39,598 nt of DNA from a virus, in IMG/VR virus record IMGVR_UViG_3300033985_000112, positions 1 to 39,598 of that record; one strand, given 5' to 3'. Below are positions 22,735 through 31,110 of this stretch, piece by piece (within the stretch, counting starts at the first letter, position 1; each line of letters starts with the position of its first letter). Position numbers and translations under genes: made by a program. The notes under the pieces were generated by a model. That model saw only the letters and a list, made by a program, of their open reading frames with translations. It did no database searches and had not been told where the DNA came from.

Positions 22735-23841
22735 TTGAAGAAGTTTTGGAAGTTTATTAAGAATGCAGCGACAGAGACAACACCAGGAAGCATTGAATTA
22801 AGGATACAAGGCGATATTGTGAGTGATGACGAAACATGGCTGTATGAGTTTCTCGGCATGAATGCCGTATCGCCCAATGTTTTCAGGGAGGAATTAAAAC
22901 AATATGCAGGCAAAGATATAACAGTGTGGATAGACAGTTATGGAGGTGATGTGTTTGCGGCAGCAGGAATATATAACGCGCTTAAAGAACATAGGGGCAA
23001 AGTAACGGTTAAAATTGACAGCAAGGCAATGTCGGCGGCTTCAGTTATTGCAATGGCCGGAGATGAGGTCCTTATGTCGCCAGTAGCTATTATGATGATA
23101 CACAATCCGCTAACAATGGCCGAAGGTGATATGCACGATTTGCGAAAAGCAGCTGATATATTAGATGCAGTTAAAGAAACGCTGATAAATGCTTATGCAT
23201 TAAAGACAGGTAGGTCAAGGAGTAAGATTTCATCCATGATGGATGATGAAACCTGGATGTCAGCTAATGTGGCAGTTAATGAAGGCTTTGCAGATGGCAT
23301 TTTATATGATAATAACAAAGCCGACGATATAATGAATTTTGCATTTGATAGGTTTGCAATTGTTAATAGTGCAAGAAATACATTTAGACAAATATTGTCA
23401 CTTGACAGATTTAAAGTTAAAAACGGCGTATCGCCAGATGATGTATCACGTGAGTTAGCACCTGAAGACCAGGAATGGCAAAAGCCAACGCTGTCAGATT
23501 TCACCGATAAGTCATGGAATGAGTTGACAGACCAGGAGAAGAAAGATATAGCGGGCCATTACGCATGGGCTGCCGAGATGCCGCCTGCTATTTTTGGGGA
23601 TTTAAAATTTCCGCATCATGACCCAAAGAGTCATAAAGTAGTATGGCAAGGCATTGTACAATGCGCAGCAAGGCTTAATCAGGCTGACGTATCAGAAGCC
23701 GACATATCCAAGATAAAAAATCACCTTGCATCACATTATAAACAATTTGGCAGGACACCGCCGTGGGAACAGGATAGCAGTAATAATAAAGGTGAAACAG
23801 AATTATTAAAAGCTAAATTAGCTTTAGAGCTTGAACTCTAA
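22735..23841 (+). CDS. ClpP-like head maturation protease with C-terminal extension
   Basis: 368 residues, TTG with GGGGGAGGTGAAG upstream. Residues 20-200 are a ClpP-type serine protease: WIDSYGGDVFAAAGIYNAL, AMSAASVIAMAG (nucleophile probably Ser103) and MMIHNP (His123). It should process scaffold and capsid N-termini. The C-terminal part (about 245-350; WAAEMPPAIFGDLKFPHHDP, then VQCAARLNQA) is a separate module seen on some phage prohead proteins and may link to the capsid or scaffold. Confidence 0.9.
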   Translation: MKKFWKFIKNAATETTPGSIELRIQGDIVSDDETWLYEFLGMNAVSPNVFREELKQYAGKDITVWIDSYGGDVFAAAGIYNALKEHRGKVTVKIDSKAMSAASVIAMAGDEVLMSPVAIMMIHNPLTMAEGDMHDLRKAADILDAVKETLINAYALKTGRSRSKISSMMDDETWMSANVAVNEGFADGILYDNNKADDIMNFAFDRFAIVNSARNTFRQILSLDRFKVKNGVSPDDVSRELAPEDQEWQKPTLSDFTDKSWNELTDQEKKDIAGHYAWAAEMPPAIFGDLKFPHHDPKSHKVVWQGIVQCAARLNQADVSEADISKIKNHLASHYKQFGRTPPWEQDSSNNKGETELLKAKLALELEL

Positions 23842-23867
23842 GGCTTTTTAATTTTCAAAAAGAAAGG
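23822..23867 (+). other. Weak hairpin before capsid gene
   Basis: TTAGAG and CTCTAA pair around a 6-nt loop and are followed shortly by TTTTT. It could partly terminate or set transcript levels ahead of the capsid gene; support is weak. Confidence 0.3.
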
Positions 23868-23878
23868 ATGGTATTAAA

Positions 23879-25048
23879 ATGAGCAAAGAATTAAGACAAC
23901 TTTTGGCCGATTTGGCCGCAAAAGAAGCAGAAGCGCAGGCTTTAATGAACAAAAAAGATGCAACCGCAGATGAAATCAAGGCAAAAATTGATGAAATCAA
24001 AGCTATAAAAGCCAAGATTGAAGCGCAGAAACTCATTGATGAGGGCAAAGAATTTGATGAGAATGGCATAGAAATTACTGGAACAGCAGCAAAAGAGAAA
24101 AAAGAGGAAAGAGAGCAATTCAAAGCACAATATCAGAAGGCATTTTTGAACGCTTTTAGACACAAAGCAACGTCCGAAGACTATAAAATATTAAATGCTT
24201 TAGATCCTAGCGTTCCTGCGGATGGTGGGTTGCTTGTACCAGAGGATATACAGACAAGGATCAATCAATACAAGAGATCATTACCACAATTGGAGACTCT
24301 CATAAATGTTATTCCAGTAACAAGGCCATCAGGCAGCAGAGTCTTTGAGAAGATCTCGACAATGACACCTTTAACGAACATAACTGACTTGACAGCAGAC
24401 CTTCCAGACATGGGTAATCCACAGTTCGAGAATATAACATACTCAATAAAAGATTATGCAGGATATATGCCGGTGCCTAATGACCTATTAAATGACAGCG
24501 ATCAGAACATAATCGATTATTTGACACAATGGATTGCAAGGAAGTCTGTTGTGACGAGAAATACACTTATAATTAACCTTTTAAATACTCTAACACCAGT
24601 AACTTTGGCAGATTGGAAAGCAATTAAGAAAGCAATCAATGTTATGCTCGATCCAATGCTTGCTACTGGTGCTACTATTGTTACTAACCAGGACGGTTAT
24701 CAATACCTCGATACTTTGACCGATAATCAAGGGAGACCATTATTACAGCCTGACGTCCAAAATCCGGGCGGAAATAAGCTATTCGGTAAACCAATCGTGA
24801 TAATTCCTAATACAGTTTTACCGACTACTGGAAGCACTACAAAATTGGCACCGTTATTTATAGGCAATTTCGTAGAAGCTATAACAATGTTTGAACGTCA
24901 AGGACACCAGGTAGCAAGTACCAATATAGGTGGTACTGCATTCCAGAAGAACAGGACAGAAATAAGAGTTATTGAGAGAGAAGATGTCAAATTAATAGAC
25001 AGTGCAGCCGTAGTATACGGACAAATTGATGTAACATCAGTAGCATAA
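23879..25048 (+). CDS. Major capsid protein, HK97 fold
   Basis: 389 residues, ATG with AAGAAAGG upstream. Residues 1-90 are a coiled-coil delta/scaffold region (ADEIKAKIDEIKAIKAKIEA) expected to be removed by the protease. The mature part starts near the ADGGLLVPEDIQTRI motif and has the HK97 pattern (LINVIPVTRPSGSRVFEKIS, IARKSVVTRNTLI, DGYQYLDTLTDNQGRPLLQP). A terminator-like hairpin follows. Confidence 0.95.
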   Translation: MSKELRQLLADLAAKEAEAQALMNKKDATADEIKAKIDEIKAIKAKIEAQKLIDEGKEFDENGIEITGTAAKEKKEEREQFKAQYQKAFLNAFRHKATSEDYKILNALDPSVPADGGLLVPEDIQTRINQYKRSLPQLETLINVIPVTRPSGSRVFEKISTMTPLTNITDLTADLPDMGNPQFENITYSIKDYAGYMPVPNDLLNDSDQNIIDYLTQWIARKSVVTRNTLIINLLNTLTPVTLADWKAIKKAINVMLDPMLATGATIVTNQDGYQYLDTLTDNQGRPLLQPDVQNPGGNKLFGKPIVIIPNTVLPTTGSTTKLAPLFIGNFVEAITMFERQGHQVASTNIGGTAFQKNRTEIRVIEREDVKLIDSAAVVYGQIDVTSVA

Positions 25049-25068
25049 TGAGGGCTTTTAAGCCCTCT
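25049..25068 (+). terminator. Hairpin after the capsid gene
   Basis: GAGGGCTTTTAAGCCCTC forms a 7-bp stem, with only a short pyrimidine run (TCCTCTTT) after it. It may be a leaky terminator reducing expression of connector genes relative to capsid. Confidence 0.5.
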
Positions 25069-25089
25069 CCTCTTTAGGAGGGGATAAAA

Positions 25090-25359
25090 TTGTTAGAAGA
25101 AGTAAAAGAATATCTTAAAGTTGACGGAACAGATGAAGATACTGAAATACTGGGCTTAATAGATGCAGCAGAAGCTTATCTGACTAATGCAGGTGTAACT
25201 AAAGACGAGACGAACGAACTTTACAAGTTGGCTGTAAAGATGCTTGTCGTAAATTGGCATGAGAACAGACAGCCAATAGGCAAAGTTGATAAGCTTGCAT
25301 TTGGGCTTGATAGCATAATAACGCAGCTCAAATATTGCTATATTACTGATGCAATTTAG
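25090..25359 (+). CDS. Head-tail connector protein (gp6-like)
   Basis: 89 residues, TTG with AGGAGGGG upstream. LEEVKEYLKVDGTDEDTEIL then GLIDAAEAYLTNAG is the usual start of the gp6/gp15-like DNA packaging-connector family. It would form the ring below the portal. Confidence 0.85.
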   Translation: MLEEVKEYLKVDGTDEDTEILGLIDAAEAYLTNAGVTKDETNELYKLAVKMLVVNWHENRQPIGKVDKLAFGLDSIITQLKYCYITDAI

Positions 25360-25370
25360 GCGGTGGTAGT

Positions 25371-25961
25371 ATGAATCCAGGAGAATTACGGCACAGGATT
25401 GATATTTTAACTCTAAAAAATGTTGAAAATGTGTATACGTGGGAAGTGTTAGATACTATATGGGCAAAGGCTGAAAATTTGGATAAAACGAATATATTTT
25501 CTAAAGTTGGTATCGGGGTTAATTCAGCAAAGTTTACAATAAGGAAGCGCACATTAACGCTACATCAGGCGGTTAAATGGCAGGGAAGGCACTATTTCTT
25601 AACTGACATCAATGAAATTGACCGTATGTATTGCGAGGTGAAGGCAGCGCAAATTGAACCAAAGACATGTATTGCAACAAGAAAAATATTTGATAGGAAC
25701 GAATTAAATAGGCCGGTTCCCGGCGATCCTCAAACGATAGCAACTTTCCCCGGATATCTGGTTGAAAAGTATCTGGGCTATCAGCAAGAAAAACCGCAGG
25801 CTGTCCAAGAACTTACTTATGTTCTTGTTACACCCAAAGTTATTGAGCTTAAGACAGCCGATCTAATTACAATCGGGGAAAAGACTTATAATGTTCGAAT
25901 TCCTCACTGCCTGGATGAATATAAAAACGAATATGAAATAACATTGGCCAAGGATGTGTAG
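25371..25961 (+). CDS. Head-tail adaptor/closure protein with extra C-terminal domain
   Basis: 196 residues. The first 95 (MNPGELRHRIDILTL, IWAKAENLDKTNIF, YFLTDINEIDR) fit the head-tail joining SPP1 gp16-like family of about 110 residues. A second segment from about 115 (TFPGYLVEKYLG, LKTADLITIGEKTYNVRIPH) again looks like a closure-type beta barrel, so the protein may be a fusion or duplication. Stop overlaps the region of the next start. Confidence 0.75.
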   Translation: MNPGELRHRIDILTLKNVENVYTWEVLDTIWAKAENLDKTNIFSKVGIGVNSAKFTIRKRTLTLHQAVKWQGRHYFLTDINEIDRMYCEVKAAQIEPKTCIATRKIFDRNELNRPVPGDPQTIATFPGYLVEKYLGYQQEKPQAVQELTYVLVTPKVIELKTADLITIGEKTYNVRIPHCLDEYKNEYEITLAKDV

Positions 25962-25965
25962 GAAT

Positions 25966-26427
25966 ATGCAAAGTATTGAATTGAGCGGCCTTGAAAAATT
26001 TACTAAAGACCTTGATAAATTGCTAAGAGAAATTCCAGGAGCGCGCAGAAAACTGCATGAAGAAATGGCGGCTCTATTGAAACAAGAAGTTGATGCACAA
26101 ATTATTGCTTCCGGAATTAACGACAGCAGCGGGAAAGTGAGAGGTTGGCAGCAAGAACATGTAGGGTCAGGAGGCGGTTACGCAGCTATCAGGCCAACCA
26201 ACAGCAGCACAGGGGGCAACAGCCCTGGGGCCATAACCAACTACCTTGAAAGCGGGCATAAAATCCGGACGCCAAGCGGCAAGGCCAGATATTACAAGCC
26301 CAAAATAAAAACATCTTTTGTAGAAGGCAGGCATTTTTATCAGAACGCAGCAAAGTCCGTTGAAGCCAAGGCTATAAGATTGGCAGAGCGCTTTGCAGAG
26401 GACTTGGCAAAGAGGATAGAGGGGTGA
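25966..26427 (+). CDS. HK97 gp10-like tail completion protein
   Basis: 153 residues from the ATG at 25966. SIELSGLEKFTKDLDKLLRE and the C-terminal KIKTSFVEGRHFYQNAAKSV match gp10-like minor tail/neck proteins, which join head and tail. The Gly/Ser-rich middle (GSGGGYAAIRPTNSSTGG) is a likely loop. Confidence 0.8.
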   Translation: MQSIELSGLEKFTKDLDKLLREIPGARRKLHEEMAALLKQEVDAQIIASGINDSSGKVRGWQQEHVGSGGGYAAIRPTNSSTGGNSPGAITNYLESGHKIRTPSGKARYYKPKIKTSFVEGRHFYQNAAKSVEAKAIRLAERFAEDLAKRIEG

Positions 26428-26882
26428 TCGGAATTTTAAGCAGTGTAAAAATTTTGGATGCAATAAATAAATTATTGGTTAAAGCGTATCTCGATTACAC
26501 GGTATATATTGATCTCTGTCCGAAGAACTTTGAAAGGCCGAGTTTCTTAATTGAAATGATAACAGCTGAAAGAAATCCCGTAAATCGTAAAACCATTCAT
26601 GAAACGGATTTTTTTACAATTACTGTTTTTGATGTCAAAGATGATTATGGAAACAGCAGCACAACTGGCCTTTTAAACCTGCAGCAAGGAGTATTGGATA
26701 TATTTAAACCAGGATATATTTGCGTTGATGGCAGAGCGGTAAAGGTAAAAGCCAGCTCCGGAGGACGGAATTTTGGCGAAGCTTATATCGACATTCAGGT
26801 TGAGTATTTCGAAGACTGTTCAGATACAGCGGATACAATACCGCTAATGAAAGAGGTTATTACGACAGTGAAGGAGGAATAA
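26424..26882 (+). CDS. Tail terminator-like protein
   Basis: 152 residues, GTG overlapping the previous TGA. ILDAINKLLVKAYLDYTVYI, FERPSFLIEMITAE, TITVFDVKDDYGN and AYIDIQVEYFE fit the Firmicute phage tail-terminator family placed between gp10-like and sheath genes. It caps the tail tube at the head end. Confidence 0.75.
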   Translation: MIGILSSVKILDAINKLLVKAYLDYTVYIDLCPKNFERPSFLIEMITAERNPVNRKTIHETDFFTITVFDVKDDYGNSSTTGLLNLQQGVLDIFKPGYICVDGRAVKVKASSGGRNFGEAYIDIQVEYFEDCSDTADTIPLMKEVITTVKEE

Positions 26883-26884
26883 AA

Positions 26885-27955
26885 ATGGGGCTTCCAAATA
26901 TTAATATTGCATTTAAAACTCAAGCCATAACATCAATAACGCGTTCCCAAAAAGGCGTTGTGGCAATTATACTTAAAGATGCGGCAACGGCTGCGCAGGG
27001 GGCTCATGTGTTAACCAATACTACTCAGATTCCCGCTGAACTGGGAGCAGTTAACCAGGCCTATATTGCCCAGGCTTTTATAGGTTATGTTAATCCGCCC
27101 CGTAAAGTTATTGTGTACGTGCTTAGTGATACTGCCACAGATTTATCTGAAGCATTAAGTTACTTGGCGACACAGACATTCGATTATTTAGTTGGGCCGC
27201 CAGATTGTTCAGCTGCAGATGCAACCGAAATCGCCACATGGATTGCTACTCAGCGTGCCAATGATTTTACCCCGAAAGCTGTTTTACCAAATAAAGCTGC
27301 AGACAATGAGGCTATCATAAACTTTACAACTGAAGGCATTAAAGTTGGAGATGCAACATATACGGCTGCGGGATATTGCGCCAGAATCGCAGGTTTGATA
27401 GCTGGCACACCCATGACTATCAGCTGCACCTATGCGCCCTTGCCTGAGGTTACAGACGTTAATCGTCTTACAAAAGCTGAGATGGATGCCGCAATTGATG
27501 CTGGCAAGTTTATCATTTTCCACGATGGTGAAAAGGTTAAAGTCGGCCGTGCCGTTAATAGTTTGCAGACTACAACCCAGGAAAAGGGAGAAATCTTTAA
27601 AAAGATAAAGATTGTTGAAGCTGTTGATATGATTAAGAATGACATTAAGATAACGGCGCAGGATAACTATATCGGCAAATATGCCAACAGCTATGATAAT
27701 AAGTGCTTGCTGATCACTGCTATTAAAGGTTATTTCACGCAGCTGGAGCAGGAAGGGATACTGCAGGCAGGAAGCAGCTCTGTAGATATAGACTTGGCTG
27801 CACAAGAGGCCTACTTGCAGTCGATAGGGATAGATACATCAACAATGACGGAAAAGGAAATCAGGGAAGCCAATACTGGCGACAAGGTTTTCCTGACGGC
27901 CAGCATTAAGATTTTGGATGCAATCGAGGATATTGACCTTGCTATTGTTATTTAA
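26885..27955 (+). CDS. Tail sheath protein (XkdK-like)
   Basis: 356 residues, ATG with AAGGAGG upstream. PNINIAFKTQAITSITRSQKG at the start, VIVYVLSDTATDL, RIAGLIAGTPMTISCTYAPL and the C-terminal GDKVFLTASIKILDAIEDID are conserved features of XkdK/PBSX-type sheaths. It forms the contractile outer tail, so this is a myovirus-type phage. Confidence 0.93.
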   Translation: MGLPNINIAFKTQAITSITRSQKGVVAIILKDAATAAQGAHVLTNTTQIPAELGAVNQAYIAQAFIGYVNPPRKVIVYVLSDTATDLSEALSYLATQTFDYLVGPPDCSAADATEIATWIATQRANDFTPKAVLPNKAADNEAIINFTTEGIKVGDATYTAAGYCARIAGLIAGTPMTISCTYAPLPEVTDVNRLTKAEMDAAIDAGKFIIFHDGEKVKVGRAVNSLQTTTQEKGEIFKKIKIVEAVDMIKNDIKITAQDNYIGKYANSYDNKCLLITAIKGYFTQLEQEGILQAGSSSVDIDLAAQEAYLQSIGIDTSTMTEKEIREANTGDKVFLTASIKILDAIEDIDLAIVI

Positions 27956-27968
27956 AGGAGGGATATAA

Positions 27969-28400
27969 ATGGACAGTGCAAAAAGGGTAATGTCGGGGAC
28001 TTTCGGAGAAGTCTGGCTGGATAATGATTATGTTGGCGAGTGCTATGGCTTGCAGGCCAAAGTAAATTTCAATAAACAAGATGTGCCTATGTGCGGGAGA
28101 ATGGCTATCGATAAAAAAATAACAAATATCAGCTGCACTGGCTCGATGCGGATGCATAAAGTATCCAGCCGCATGGCTAATAAAATTGGGGCAGATATTA
28201 AGGCTGGTAAAGACCCCCGGTTCACGGTGATATCTAAACTGGCCGACCCTGATGCCTATGGCGCAGAACGTGTAGTTTTGAAAAATGTTTCTTTCGATGA
28301 CCTGACTCTGGCTGATTGGGAAGTGGCAGTCAACGGGAAAATTGAGGCGCCGTTTACTTTTACGGATCATGAATTCCTTGACTCTGTGGAGGCGAGATGA
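27969..28400 (+). CDS. Tail tube protein (XkdM-like)
   Basis: 143 residues, ATG with AAAGGAGGG upstream. SGTFGEVWLDNDYVGECYGL, ISCTGSMRMHKVSSR and FTVISKLADPDAYGAERVVL match XkdM tube proteins. It forms the inner tube inside the sheath. Stop overlaps the next start (ATGATGG). Confidence 0.93.
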   Translation: MDSAKRVMSGTFGEVWLDNDYVGECYGLQAKVNFNKQDVPMCGRMAIDKKITNISCTGSMRMHKVSSRMANKIGADIKAGKDPRFTVISKLADPDAYGAERVVLKNVSFDDLTLADWEVAVNGKIEAPFTFTDHEFLDSVEAR

Positions 28401-28768
28401 TGGATACATTAGAGTTATTATTAAAATCCGACCGCCCGGACATGCCCGAGAAGGAAATCAAACTGAAACGTTTGAGCAGGGAATGCGGCGGCGATGTGAT
28501 ATTCAAGTTAAGGGCCCTTTCATACAATCAAGTTGCTGATATTAAAAATTGTCATTCCGATAACGATATGTCGGTTCACATTCTTCTGGCCGGTGTTGTT
28601 TCTCCGGATTTAAAATCAGAAGAACTGAAAAGGAAGTATAACGCAGTAACACCAGCAGAAATGGTTAAAAACATGTTGCTGCCCGGTGAAATAGAAGATA
28701 TTTCAAGAGAGATTGAAAAGCTGAGCGGCTACCGGCTTACGACAATAGAAGAAGTCAAAAAAAAATAG
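28397..28768 (+). CDS. Tail assembly chaperone (XkdN-like), short form
   Basis: 123 residues. MDTLELLLKSDRPDMPEKEI, KLRALSYNQVADIKN and IEKLSGYRLTTIEEVKKK fit XkdN. It ends at TAG right after nine A residues (28757-28765), the normal place for the -1 frameshift that makes the longer chaperone. It would coat the tape measure during tail assembly. Confidence 0.9.
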   Translation: MMDTLELLLKSDRPDMPEKEIKLKRLSRECGGDVIFKLRALSYNQVADIKNCHSDNDMSVHILLAGVVSPDLKSEELKRKYNAVTPAEMVKNMLLPGEIEDISREIEKLSGYRLTTIEEVKKK

Positions 28769-28920
28769 AAACTGATCCTGAAATGCAGCTTATGTATTAC
28801 CTTTTCAAGGAAAAAAATATCATGCCAGGCTCTTATTATAGCTTACCACCAGGGGAGAAGGTTATAATAAGGGCCTTTTTTGAAAAAGATATGGAAACGA
28901 GAATGAGCAATAAAAAATAG
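28765..28920 (+). CDS. Tail assembly chaperone frameshift extension
   Basis: After a -1 slip on A9 the frame continues ATA GAA ACT for 51 codons: IETDPEMQLMYYLFKEKNIM then YYSLPPGEKVIIRAFFEKDM, ending at TAG 28918. The total would be about 174 residues. The peptide matches the C-terminal half typical of G/GT-type chaperones, and there is no strong ribosome site for separate translation. Confidence 0.85.
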   Translation: METDPEMQLMYYLFKEKNIMPGSYYSLPPGEKVIIRAFFEKDMETRMSNKK

Positions 28921-28941
28921 CACCACAATGGTGCTATTTTA
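28913..28941. terminator. Bidirectional terminator
   Basis: TAGCACCA CAA TGGTGCTA is an 8-bp perfect stem, with AAAAAA before it and TTTT after it. On the minus strand it is followed by TTTTTT and would end the small membrane-protein transcript; on the plus strand it would weaken readthrough from the chaperone gene. Confidence 0.75.
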
Positions 28942-29056
28942 AGTCAACAATTTTTAAGATAATTAAACCCAATATGGAGGCGAAAAACATAACTATGAGC
29001 ATGGCTCCGGCATTCTTGCCAAAATTCTTTAACCATTCTTTTCTTTCAGGATCCAT
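28934..29056 (-). CDS. Tiny membrane protein encoded against the tail operon (candidate moron)
   Basis: 40 residues, ATG with AAGGAGGG 6 bp upstream on the minus strand. DPERKEWLKNFGKNAG is a polar N-terminus; AMLIVMFFASILGLIIL is one membrane helix; the tail is KIVDLK. It has its own near-consensus promoter (29107-29078) and its own terminator, and opposes all surrounding late genes. That is the layout of a lysogenic-expression cassette. Possible roles are superinfection exclusion or another membrane effect; no homology is recognised. Confidence 0.7.
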   Translation of the reverse strand: MDPERKEWLKNFGKNAGAMLIVMFFASILGLIILKIVDLK

Positions 29057-29077
29057 TCTGATCCCTCCTTGAAGTTA

Positions 29078-29107
29078 ATTATATACCTAAATAGTTAGAA
29101 ATGTCAA
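29078..29107 (-). promoter_or_regulatory. Promoter of the tiny membrane-protein gene
   Basis: TTGACA (29107-29102) and TATAAT (29083-29078) are perfect consensus boxes with an 18-bp spacer, 22 bp upstream of the start. Confidence 0.75.
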
Positions 29108-29125
29108 ATAGTGGAGGAATAAAAA

Positions 29126-31096
29126 ATGGCTCGTGATATAAGCATCGCTATATCAGCACGAGACAATTTTACTCAGGCAATTACCACCATAAGGAACGCC
29201 AATCAAGCATTTAATAAGGATTTGACCGGGCTTCAAAATAAACTTGATGCCTTGAATAAAAACAAGATTGTATTAAAGGTCGAAACCGAAAAAGCGAGAA
29301 TGGCTTTAAAAGAGGCAGAAAAGCAATTTATGGCTACCGGTTCTGCGGCCGACAAAATGAACCTGGAGCTTGCAAACGCAAAATATGAAACAGCCCGCAG
29401 AAATCTTGATCTGGTATCCAAAAGCGCCCGTCAGGCGGAAAAAGATATTTTAAATCTTACAAGCGCAGCAAGTAAGGCCGAAAATAAGACAGGTAACGGC
29501 ACCAAAAGTCTTCTATCTAGTTTAGCAGCCGCAGGTGCGCTTAAAGTTTTGGGTGATACGGCTGCAAACATTACCGCAGGTGTAGTTGGAAGCGCATTTG
29601 GCGAGGAAGGTAGCACTATGCTTAGTAATATATTATCTGGTGCTGCATCCGGGGCCGCTGTTGGTTCTATCATACCTGCATTGGGACCCGCAGTAGGGGC
29701 TGTTGCGGGGGCGGGTTTAGGAGTTGTGAACGGTTTGGTGGGGTTATATACCGCCCAGGATGAAGCCTTTAAAGGTGTCGTGCAGGAAAGCTATAATAAA
29801 GCAAAGCAGGAGCAGGCGGATACTTTGACATCCGGGTCTGCCATTGCCGCAAACAGAGAGCAGAAACAAATATCCTTTTCGACTCTTTTAGGCAGCGATG
29901 AAGCCGCTAAAGATTACCTTGCGCAAATGACCGAGTTTGCCAGCAAAACACCCTTTCAATATGACCAGCTGGCCGAAATGAGTAAGACCTTATTGGCTTA
30001 TGGATATAAAGTCGATGAGCTTTTGCCTCTGCTGACGAAAATAGGGGATACAGGTTCAGCCCTCGGCATGACAGCGGAAGACATGAATTTTGTGGCCACC
30101 AGTTTGGGCCGTATGCAGACTACGGGCAAAACAACTTTGGAATATTTAAACCCTCTTTTGGAGCGCGGCATACCCGTTTGGGATTATCTTGCCAAGGCTT
30201 CAGGTAAAACCAAAGCCGAAGTTCAGGAAATGGTATCCAAAGGGCTTGTTCCCGGAGCGGAAGCTGCCAAAGCAATAGCCGATTATATGGGAAGAGATTT
30301 TGCGGGCAATATGGAAAAACAGTCTCAAACCTTCCAAGGGCTAGTCAGCACTTTGCAGGATGCCCAGGATGCTATGGCCGCAGCAATGGGAGAAGGATAT
30401 AACGAAGAACGCAAGAAAGGAATCCAGGCACAGATTGATTGGCTTAGTGGCGAAAGCGGCGAAAAAATGAAGGAAGCCAATAAAATGATCGGCGAATGGA
30501 AAGCTTCACTGGAAAACGAGAGAGAAGCAGCTATCCGCAAGGCCATTAATGATATGATGGCCAGCGAGGAATATAAGCAGGCAGCTGCTGAAGGCAACCG
30601 GGTTAAGATGGGGGAACTTTTAGCGGAAGCGCAGGTTAAAGGAGAAAACGAATATAAAGCGAGCAAAGGTTACCAGTTGCAATTGCAGGAAGATTTGGAC
30701 CTGGTTCAAAGAATAAGAGAAGATACAGCTTTGAAAAATGAATACTGGAATACTGGCTATATCATGGGCCGGGAATTTTCCAAGGGCCGTATGGCTGGAA
30801 TCAACTATACGGAAGGTTTAGAGCCCTCCGATCTTGGCACGGGCATGGGTACGGGATTTGATTGGCGAGCCAGGAAACATGCTTACGGATTAAATTACGT
30901 GCCTTATGACGATTTTCCTGTATTGCTCCACCAGGGAGAACGCATCTTAACTGCAAGTGAAGCAAGGGCAATAAACAACGGCGCAAATATCACTATAACC
31001 GGAAATAGTTTTGTTGTGCGAGAAGAAGCCGATATTGAAAAGATAGCCCGCGAGATATGCAAGCAAATAAAAATGGCGGCAATATTAACCGTATAA
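29126..31096 (+). CDS. Tail tape measure protein
   Basis: 656 residues, ATG with GTGGAGG upstream. N-terminal coiled coil (residues 20-110), Gly/Ala-rich hydrophobic stretch (about 130-215; GAAVGSIIPALGPAVGAVAG), then the tape-measure domain (SFSTLLGSDEAAKDYLAQMT, FVATSLGRMQTTGKTTLEYL, LLERGIPVWDYLAKASGKTK). The end has HAYGLNYVPYDDFPVLLHQG and ERILTASEAR, common to tape measures of XkdO-type phages. It sets tail length; 656 residues predicts a short contractile tail. Confidence 0.93.
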   Translation: MARDISIAISARDNFTQAITTIRNANQAFNKDLTGLQNKLDALNKNKIVLKVETEKARMALKEAEKQFMATGSAADKMNLELANAKYETARRNLDLVSKSARQAEKDILNLTSAASKAENKTGNGTKSLLSSLAAAGALKVLGDTAANITAGVVGSAFGEEGSTMLSNILSGAASGAAVGSIIPALGPAVGAVAGAGLGVVNGLVGLYTAQDEAFKGVVQESYNKAKQEQADTLTSGSAIAANREQKQISFSTLLGSDEAAKDYLAQMTEFASKTPFQYDQLAEMSKTLLAYGYKVDELLPLLTKIGDTGSALGMTAEDMNFVATSLGRMQTTGKTTLEYLNPLLERGIPVWDYLAKASGKTKAEVQEMVSKGLVPGAEAAKAIADYMGRDFAGNMEKQSQTFQGLVSTLQDAQDAMAAAMGEGYNEERKKGIQAQIDWLSGESGEKMKEANKMIGEWKASLENEREAAIRKAINDMMASEEYKQAAAEGNRVKMGELLAEAQVKGENEYKASKGYQLQLQEDLDLVQRIREDTALKNEYWNTGYIMGREFSKGRMAGINYTEGLEPSDLGTGMGTGFDWRARKHAYGLNYVPYDDFPVLLHQGERILTASEARAINNGANITITGNSFVVREEADIEKIAREICKQIKMAAILTV

Positions 31097-31110
31097 TTAC
31101 TGGGGTTGAT

